Shown piece after piece: positions 57,131 through 64,000 of a stretch of 64,000 nt of DNA. Location of the stretch: assembly GCA_021307315.1 (NCBI GenBank), contig JAJSPD010000032.1:310001-374000 (forward strand). Reading direction: 5' to 3'. The stretch's first letter is position 1. Each line of letters opens with the position of its first letter. The DNA is from Bisporella sp. PMI_857. Taxonomy: Eukaryota > Ascomycota > Leotiomycetes > Helotiales > Helotiaceae. The notes under the pieces are model-generated. The model was not told the origin of the DNA, made no database searches, and saw only the letters and a list, made by a program, of their open reading frames with translations. Made by a program: the position numbers and the translations under genes.

Positions 57131-60100
57131 TCATCTCTCAACGGCGCTGATTCCAAAAGTCTTCCAATAGTCCCTAAACCCAGTCACGAGGATATGTTCC
57201 CAACCTTCGCCTTCAGCCTTGAGTTTCGGGTACCATTGTGTCGTGGGCTCAAACTGTATGACCTTCTTTGCAATGCTCGGTTTCTCAGCAGACACGGATG
57301 ATCTAGGTGTTGAAGTTTTGATCGTTGCTTCGAATATCTGAGAATCAATTTCCATCTGCTCGTCCTCAAAGATAGGAACGGCCGGCCGGTCCTTGCGTAC
57401 AGACACAAGATTTGAGCTTAAAGTGCTTGTCGCTTCACCGGCCCGATGGCCGGCTCTACGTGGACGTGCAGGAGTTTCTTGGCCGAGTTTCGTTGCAACC
57501 CCAAGAGCTTTAGCCTTTGCATTGCTTGTAGTGCCTATATCGCTAGTCGTAACCTGAACATCTCGAAACCTCGTTGCTCTTGGTAAGCTTGAAGATTGGC
57601 TTCCAACAACAGTGAACCTCCGGAATAGATCTAGCTTTGTCATAGCCCAGCCAGCAAACCAGGCAACTAAAGCTTTCTCATCATCTTGGTCAATAAACTC
57701 TGGGCCAGAGACGATTAGACCATCCTCACTTGGACGATCCGAGTCATAAAGTTCTAGATCGTCTTCGGCTATATCGTGAGAAAGCAACTCCACTATCTTG
57801 CTATGACATAGAAAACGTGTATTACAAGTGCGCCAGGTCAGCCCTTTCTCTTCTTCAATCGCATCCTTGGCTGGAATGTCACGGTGTTCCTCTTGGAACA
57901 CATCGCGCTCTACGGACTTATCCAATGCTAAACGTAGAAGATATTCTCTAATGTTGTAACAACACACGAGCTTATATGTACCAGTTTGTGACTTTTTGGC
58001 TTTGGAACGAAACCATTGAAGAAGCTCTAAAAGTCTCTCTGGTTCCGCGATTAGAAAGCTTGGAGGTAAAAAAATGGCCTGGCCATGTGGTAACAATCTA
58101 GTAATGCTGATCTGGCCAGGAACAGAGCCAGCTGGCGGCTCGAAAAGAGGATTACAGGAGCCAGAATCAGCTACATACCAGAAGTTAAATGACTTGTCCT
58201 TTCGGCCTTCGATTAATGTCCAGAGGGAAGGTAGGTTAGGGAGGTAGGGCAGCGTATTTTCGTGGATCAAGACAGCACCTGCTGTAACGGTAGATTCGTT
58301 CACGATGAAATCCCAGGAACCCTCTTCGTTGCTTGTGTATACTTTGTAGTTTGAAGACACATTAGCAATCCAACGTCGTAAAAATTGTGCTAGAAGATTC
58401 GCGGATGGAGGGAAACATAGATAAATGTGGTAAACCACGCCTGGCTTTTGATATGGCAGTAGCTTTGTGCTACTCAGACCATGGACTTTCTTGACCAGAG
58501 TTCTATTATATGGTTTAAGTACATCCGTCGTGTGAAGTGCTGCCGAAATGTCAATTGCACTTTTAAATATAAGATATCGCAGGCCATTGTGACCATCTTG
58601 GGTACCCTGTAGAAAGCTCCATTCTTCCATGAAAGGGTATACAAGTATACTAAATTCAGCACAGGTGTATACCAAACCAGCTGACTGTAGTCTCAGGCTA
58701 TTGCATATTTGGTTTACAGCCTGAGATGTGCTATGATTTAATGGGTCATGTAACAAGCTACCTTGTCCTTCGACCTTCTGGACGACAAAACCTTGGGATG
58801 CTTGAAAATCTTGTGCGAGGCAAAGAAGATCCAATCTAATATCCGTAAGAGATGAAAACAGCTCCTTCCAAGGCTGTTGATCAAGAGCGAGATCTTCGAA
58901 TCGGACGGCAATTGGCTGCGAAGCTGCACTACCAAAGTAAACATTTTTAGCATAGGGGGTTTTCGATTTCAAGGCCTGTTTCTTTTTGTAGTCATCTACA
59001 CTTATTCTAGTGCTGGGAGGCTTAGATAGCTCGGTCGTTGTCGGCAGGAATGAATCGAGAGCCTCTGGCTCATTGAAGAGAGTCATTGGCTCATCTAAAG
59101 CAATTAAATTCGAAGGCGGGTGCGGCTCAGCAAATGAAACCGATTTGCGAATGGGGCCTATAGGATCGCCACGAGTAGCCGAGCCTTGTTGTGCATCATT
59201 AGATGTAATCGATGCTTCGAAGCGTGGAAGGTTGGGTTGAGGGTCTTTCCGGATATGTGGGTAGAAACAGCTGTCTCCATTTTCACAATCTCCTTTCAGA
59301 AAAGCTTCACAAGATTTTACTGATCCATGAATTCCATCAGAACGAGATTGGCTCTCAGCATAACGTGGCTTGAAACTGTCATACTGAGTCGCTGGTTTTG
59401 ACGGACGAGCATGCCAACCAGGCGGCGGAGGGGCCAGCGGTAGGTTACCATCCCAACTATGCTGATACGTACAGTCGCTGCCGTTGGCACAGCTGTTATT
59501 CGTTCCCCAAAAGTAGCAGACAGCACTATGTGATCTTCGGGTTGTCAGATTGGATGGAGGCTGATTCGGGTTCGGTGATGGTAAAATTGGAGGGAGCTTC
59601 GGATTGTATCCAGGATCGGGACCAATAGGTAGCCGGCTGTCGCTTGAATGCTGGAAATCGCATTCGTAGCCTCTGTAACATGTGTTTGTAAAATAGAAGA
59701 AACATATTGCATTTGTCCCATCGATCGGGCGCCACACAGGCCGCTGGAGAATTGCGGGAGCAATATCTTCTTCCCGTGCAACCTCGGGGTCTGGTGCATT
59801 GTTATTTGATGCCTTCCGTATCGCCGAGGGCCGAATTGTGCTGATGTCTTGTGGTCTTGCGGGATTAAATAGACCCCCTAAAGACTCCAGATCAGGAGGA
59901 GCATCTGCTAGCCCTTTGCCAGCTTTCTCTGCTGCGTATCGAATGTGCATGTTCGAATAGAGCTTGGGGTCTTTATCAGGCATTTTCGAGCTCTCGATAA
60001 TGTTTGGTCTCTTTTTGGGTGGTCCTCGATCTGGACGACGAGCAAAGACATTTACAGGAGCTGACAGCCTGCCACGCTTTGCCACGGTGCCTCGCACTTG

Positions 60101-60937
60101 CGGTATGTTCGTATCGGCAGACAATTGATCCGGTCGACTAGTAGAAGCAAGAGGTGCCTGAATATCTTGATTAGGCCTGGGAACCTGTCCATTGCTCTTA
60201 GGTGCCGGAGCTTCCTCATGTGGGCTCGAGACCATAGGATTTTGCGACAGGTTGTTTGACTGCACTGCTCTGCTGGACTTCTTTCTACCAGCCGTGGATT
60301 TTGTGGAGGGGCGTGAAATTTGCTTCTCTGTAGCTGCCTTTCGAGTTTTCATTCTTCCCTTTTTTACGTCGCCAACGAATATGCCATTCTCCGAGTCATC
60401 CGAGTAGTCACTACTCTGAGCCCGGGTTTTGCTAGGAGAATGATGTTGGACGACCGCCTTTTTAAAGTTTTGCTGCAAAGACTTGGACTTTCGTGACCTT
60501 TTGCTGTCGTCTTCCACCGGGCCATTCACCTCCTCGGCTTCCTCGCTCTCGTCTTCATACCTATCAGAATCAGATGACACTGCTATACCTAGGCGCTTCC
60601 GCTTCTCTTTTCGCAGTAGATTTTGTCGCTTTTTTGCCTTGTTGGATGCTTGAACTTTAGCATTGAAGCTGGCCAGATCAAATTTAGGTTTCGCGCCAGA
60701 TGCTTCTAGTTTTCGTCTTTCATTCCAGTGCTCGAGAATAGTCTCATCCGTTATGTTTTCCCGTGGTTCCCAGGTCGAGCTCTCAAGGGGATAACCGTCC
60801 CACGAGATGAGGTAGTAATCGGTACCGCCTTCCTTTTTTTGGGCCAAAATTCTGTCAACCAAATACTCCTGGTCGGAATCGTAATCCTCACTCTCAGTGG
60901 ACTCGATAGATACGTCGTCGGTCCCCAAGCCGGCCAT
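57131..60937 (-). CDS. Chromodomain and triple CCCH zinc-finger protein
   Basis: A single exon of 1268 residues. I start at the ATG at 60937, since the open frame before it has only a GTG. A chromodomain occupies about 24-75: EYLVDRILAQ, then YYLISWDGYPLESSTWEP. The methyl-lysine cage residues Tyr25, Trp46 and Tyr49 are present. Basic and acidic disordered segments follow. Three CCCH zinc fingers lie at about 410-437 (CFFYFTNTCYRGYECDFQH), 471-493 (CYFWGTNNSCANGSDCTYQH) and 542-561 (CEAFLKGDCENGDSCFYPH). From about 680 to 1110 is a folded region I cannot assign; its order is vaguely like the SPOC plus C-terminal domains of Chp1. It probably reads methylated histone and binds RNA, so a chromatin role is likely. 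The specific complex is unknown. Confidence 0.87.
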   Translation of the reverse strand: MAGLGTDDVSIESTESEDYDSDQEYLVDRILAQKKEGGTDYYLISWDGYPLESSTWEPRENITDETILEHWNERRKLEASGAKPKFDLASFNAKVQASNKAKKRQNLLRKEKRKRLGIAVSSDSDRYEDESEEAEEVNGPVEDDSKRSRKSKSLQQNFKKAVVQHHSPSKTRAQSSDYSDDSENGIFVGDVKKGRMKTRKAATEKQISRPSTKSTAGRKKSSRAVQSNNLSQNPMVSSPHEEAPAPKSNGQVPRPNQDIQAPLASTSRPDQLSADTNIPQVRGTVAKRGRLSAPVNVFARRPDRGPPKKRPNIIESSKMPDKDPKLYSNMHIRYAAEKAGKGLADAPPDLESLGGLFNPARPQDISTIRPSAIRKASNNNAPDPEVAREEDIAPAILQRPVWRPIDGTNAICFFYFTNTCYRGYECDFQHSSDSRLPIGPDPGYNPKLPPILPSPNPNQPPSNLTTRRSHSAVCYFWGTNNSCANGSDCTYQHSWDGNLPLAPPPPGWHARPSKPATQYDSFKPRYAESQSRSDGIHGSVKSCEAFLKGDCENGDSCFYPHIRKDPQPNLPRFEASITSNDAQQGSATRGDPIGPIRKSVSFAEPHPPSNLIALDEPMTLFNEPEALDSFLPTTTELSKPPSTRISVDDYKKKQALKSKTPYAKNVYFGSAASQPIAVRFEDLALDQQPWKELFSSLTDIRLDLLCLAQDFQASQGFVVQKVEGQGSLLHDPLNHSTSQAVNQICNSLRLQSAGLVYTCAEFSILVYPFMEEWSFLQGTQDGHNGLRYLIFKSAIDISAALHTTDVLKPYNRTLVKKVHGLSSTKLLPYQKPGVVYHIYLCFPPSANLLAQFLRRWIANVSSNYKVYTSNEEGSWDFIVNESTVTAGAVLIHENTLPYLPNLPSLWTLIEGRKDKSFNFWYVADSGSCNPLFEPPAGSVPGQISITRLLPHGQAIFLPPSFLIAEPERLLELLQWFRSKAKKSQTGTYKLVCCYNIREYLLRLALDKSVERDVFQEEHRDIPAKDAIEEEKGLTWRTCNTRFLCHSKIVELLSHDIAEDDLELYDSDRPSEDGLIVSGPEFIDQDDEKALVAWFAGWAMTKLDLFRRFTVVGSQSSSLPRATRFRDVQVTTSDIGTTSNAKAKALGVATKLGQETPARPRRAGHRAGEATSTLSSNLVSVRKDRPAVPIFEDEQMEIDSQIFEATIKTSTPRSSVSAEKPSIAKKVIQFEPTTQWYPKLKAEGEGWEHILVTGFRDYWKTFGISAVER

Positions 60938-62047
60938 TATCCAAGACACGAAGGCTCAATGCCTCAGCTGCTACATTCATGGTCAGTAAGACCGTCGTGA
61001 CTTGAAAATGCTATTTGATGACCTATAACAAGACATGAAGATTCTACTTCTGGGCTAGTGGTGCACCTACATCAAAATTGGTGGCTCAGATTAGTTGGAA
61101 ATCTTATCCTTAGCCTCGCAGGTTAAATAAAACCGTTCAAACTCTTAATGCCGCGACCTTGAAATCAAGAACCTATGCATGGACGGTGCAGAAGGCTGAT
61201 GATTAATTTCGATGTATCTCGAGCAATGCAATGAGTGCTTGAGCCTTGCAAAGAAGGCACGCAGCTGGCATTCACAGAACACAGGCAGATGAGAAAAGAT
61301 CTTTAGAGTTGTTAATTATTGTGCCAAAGCACCTTAACGTGCCTTTTGTAAAAGTTGATGTAAGCCACAAAGATCTTAGGTAGTTTGTAGAGAATATTTG
61401 GAAACAAAAAGACTGTTGTGTCCGTTGCCTTCTGCGCTTGTATGACCAGTTTCAGTCCTGCCCAGATACCCTTAGGAGGCGTTATTCAAACAATACAGTC
61501 ACGTGAGCAACCGCAATTTTTATTATATTCAGCTGTTATACAAAGTCATAACAGGCAGGACAATTAAATCACGATTAGGGATGTTGCCTTGTCGTAAATA
61601 TGGGCATGCTGGGGAGATTCTCGTCCCGCGGACCTGCGCTGCTCTTTTTTATGGCTGCCTGCGAAAGCTCTAGTTGTTTGACGGCGTCTTGCCTCTTCAA
61701 TATTGATCGAGCGCCACCTCTAATGAATGGGATGCAGGGTCACAGCCTCTACTAGAGTAGGTTTTGTAAGTACCAGCCACAATCTAGAGACCCAAGAAGT
61801 AGACGTTAGGACTCAGGATTCATCGGATCCGTGAATAGGAAGTAAAGTTGAAGCTCTAAGCCTCTCTTAGCTAATCCCTGCGCCGATAAAGTAATCGCGC
61901 CTAAAGGCCGCGTCTATCCAGGTTAAGAACCGACTCCCGTCTGCATACTGCAACATCATTTACTGAACCATACATTGCCGACCACACTCACATTTGATCA
62001 ACACAAGAACAACCTACTCTCAACCCTTCTGCATCGCACAATTTACA
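60938..62047. promoter_or_regulatory. Divergent promoter region
   Basis: This 1.1-kb gap separates the chromodomain gene (-) from the Rab GTPase gene (+). It should contain both promoters. No gene or repeat recognised. Confidence 0.45.
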
Positions 62048-62917
62048 ATGGCGAATGACGAATACGATGTAAGTACTGACTATTCTTGTTTCTAATAAAT
62101 CAAAATATTAATGTTGCCTATCCACAGTTTCTGTTTAAGGGTGAGCAAATACCCCACCGCTCGTCTGCCTCACGGCGTATCTATAGCTAACTATGTTTCT
62201 AAGTCGTACTGATCGGAGACTCTGGAGTTGGAAAATCCAATCTTCTAAGTCGTTTCACCCGCAATGACTTCAACCTAGACTCGAAATCAACTATCGGTGT
62301 GGAGTTCGCAACGCGAAGCATTCAGGTGGACGAAAAGACAATCAAAGCACAGATCTGGGATACAGCGGGACAGGAGAGATACCGAGCTATTACATCTGCC
62401 TATTACAGAGGCGCCGTTGGCGCGCTCCTCGTATATGATATCAGCAAGCACCAAACATATGACAATGTCACTCGGTGGTTGAAGGAATTAAGGGACCATG
62501 CAGACTCAAACATCGTCATTATGTTAGCTGGAAACAAGGCCGATTTGAAACATCTGAGAGCGGTACCTACGGATGACGCTGTCAAATTTGCTAGTAAGAA
62601 GCACCGCTTGGATCCGTAATGACCAGATACTGATTTTGTGGTCGCAGAGGACAACGATCTTTCATTTATCGAAACTTCAGCGCTCGATGCCACCAACGTT
62701 GAGGCTGCCTTCCAAACCATTCTCTCAGGTAAAACCTCCGTACGCAAATACTGGATATGTAAACAGAACTAATTCTTGTTGAACAGAAATCTACCGGATC
62801 GTTACTCAAAAAGCTCTGGATAACAACGAAGCTCCACAAGCTCGTATGCAGGAGGGGCAGAAGATCACGCTCACGGATAGTCCAGACGACGGCGCGGCCA
62901 AGAAGGGATGTTGCTAA
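62048..62917 (+). CDS. ypt31: Rab11/Ypt31-type small GTPase
   Basis: Controls exit from the trans-Golgi and recycling endosomes toward the plasma membrane. Five exons (62048-62068, 62128-62140, 62204-62593, 62648-62728, 62787-62917; introns 54-63 nt) give 211 residues. The first two exons are only 21 and 13 nt. Together they encode MANDEYDFLFK. The GTPase motifs are in place: GDSGVGKS (16-23), switch [20 protein letters not shown] with Gln68, GNKADL and ETSALDA. The Rab11-typical [17 protein letters not shown] and [16 protein letters not shown] support the subfamily. The C-terminus KKGCC is a double geranylgeranylation site for membrane anchoring. The gene is intact. Confidence 0.95.
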
Positions 62918-64000
62918 GCTTTCTACGTTATGCTGGGCCCGGAGACATATTTAGTTGAATGGTCTGTTGCTGGTTGATACAAGGCGCGGCGTCTGTTAAC
63001 GAGTCGTTCTGGGAGCATGGGCGGTCACATTTTTGATGGATCTTGTGGCCCACGATACTTCTCTTTTACCCTTTATTTTACTGATCACTGCTTTCGTTGG
63101 TTTTACGGTGTACGTTACTACTGACTGACATGGATTTCATGCGACCACGATCACTTTATGGTTATTGCAATGGAACTCTAATATACACCTCTCATACAAT
63201 ATAGATGCGGATAAGGAGAAGCCTCTCTGTGACCCCTGCTGACAAAGTGTACCTCAGGACTCGATTGGAAGGCTGAATTTAAGCCTCATCCTTTGTTCTG
63301 GAATACCCCGCCACCGTCTTGCATTCCAAGATCCTCCTCCTTGTTCTTATTCAGCCCCTTTTGTATCCATCTTTGTCCTCATATGTGGCCACACCCTTTT
63401 CCTGCGAAGTGATCAATACCACTCTGGTTTTGACCTGCTTCATTCATGAGTGAGATAATCAGACGCCGCCTTAGGTGGAAATGATTGGTTTACCCTCAAG
63501 CTCCATTCCTTTCCTTTAGTGCACAACTATTTGAATAAAACTGCCATGATTAGACAAGTACAAATCTCCCGAAACGGGATCTTCTATTTATCGCTTTCCT
63601 CAGAATTGGTAACAAAAGTCGTTGAAATTTAATGAAGCTTCAGGGCAAACGCCTGAGGCAATCAAGAAGAGCGTTGGGACATTGTTAATAGGCCATGGCC
63701 CGCTAATAAACTAGCACTCAGAACAACATGAGCCATTCGCAACATAGTGGCAGTATCACTAACTTTCTTTCAAACTTGGTCCAACGGACCTTGAATTGCA
63801 AGGTTGTGAAGCATCATGCTCTGACATCCAAGTTATTGTGTAAAGAGATGAATGTGCCAACACCACTTCCTCTCAAAATGTTTCCCCTTCCCCAGTCGTG
63901 CTGGTACGTAGTAGCCTGTGTGGAGTTACAGTACTGACCTGGTGATTTCCAAAGCTTTCACAGGATGATTTGAACTCCAATGCCCAGCCTGAAATAATGT
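62918..64000. other. 3' flank and intergenic sequence to window end
   Basis: Contains the Rab gene 3' region and about 1 kb with no convincing coding frame, RNA gene or repeat. Confidence 0.5.

Overview
The window looks like a gene-rich stretch of nuclear genome from a filamentous ascomycete (Pezizomycotina). Genes sit on both strands. Most introns are 46-76 nt, with GT-AG ends and CTAAC/CTAAT-type branch sites. The families are fungal: HET-domain NLR, Pma1 H+-ATPase, Nrd1/Seb1, Yhm2, and a CorA-like membrane protein. A leotiomycete is my guess at the class, but nothing seen here proves it. All exon joins were read by eye from frame, splice signals and family knowledge; no alignment was run.

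Layout. 1-0.8 kb: 3' end of a CorA-like membrane protein. 2.3-4.4 kb: long-chain acyl-CoA synthetase with a peroxisomal C-terminus, below a promoter with four CCGAGG motifs. 6.3-6.9 kb: small secreted protein. 9.3-14.4 kb: large HET/NB-ARC/TPR NLR-type receptor. 15.8-18.9 kb (-): plasma-membrane H+-ATPase. 18.9-26.9 kb: about 8 kb with no gene I can support. 26.9-28.0 kb (-): citrate/2-oxoglutarate carrier Yhm2. 28.9-30.6 kb (-): citrate synthase. 31.4-34.0 kb (+): Nrd1/Seb1. 34.8-38.5 kb (-): long WD40 protein. 39.1-39.6 kb (-): ABM-fold small protein. 40.0-42.1 kb (+): DCAF4-like WD40 protein. 43.0-46.8 kb (-): RNA polymerase III second-largest subunit. 49.6-53.9 kb (+): Pumilio/PUF protein. 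55.0-56.3 kb (+): Tad3. 57.1-60.9 kb (-): chromodomain plus CCCH protein. 62.0-62.9 kb (+): Rab11/Ypt31 GTPase.

Themes. One is acetyl-CoA metabolism: a fatty-acid-activating enzyme and a citrate synthase both end in the PTS1-like tripeptide AKL. The citrate synthase sits directly upstream of the citrate carrier on the same strand. CCTCGG/CCGAGG motifs (the type bound by FarA/FarB-class fatty-acid regulators) lie upstream of all three. A second theme is RNA and chromatin housekeeping: Nrd1/Seb1, Pol III, PUF, Tad3, the chromodomain protein, and two WD40 proteins of the kind used as CUL4-DDB1 receptors. The most unusual gene is the NLR. It carries an N-terminal HET domain followed by a second, internal, NLR-type N-terminal domain beginning MDPLSI.
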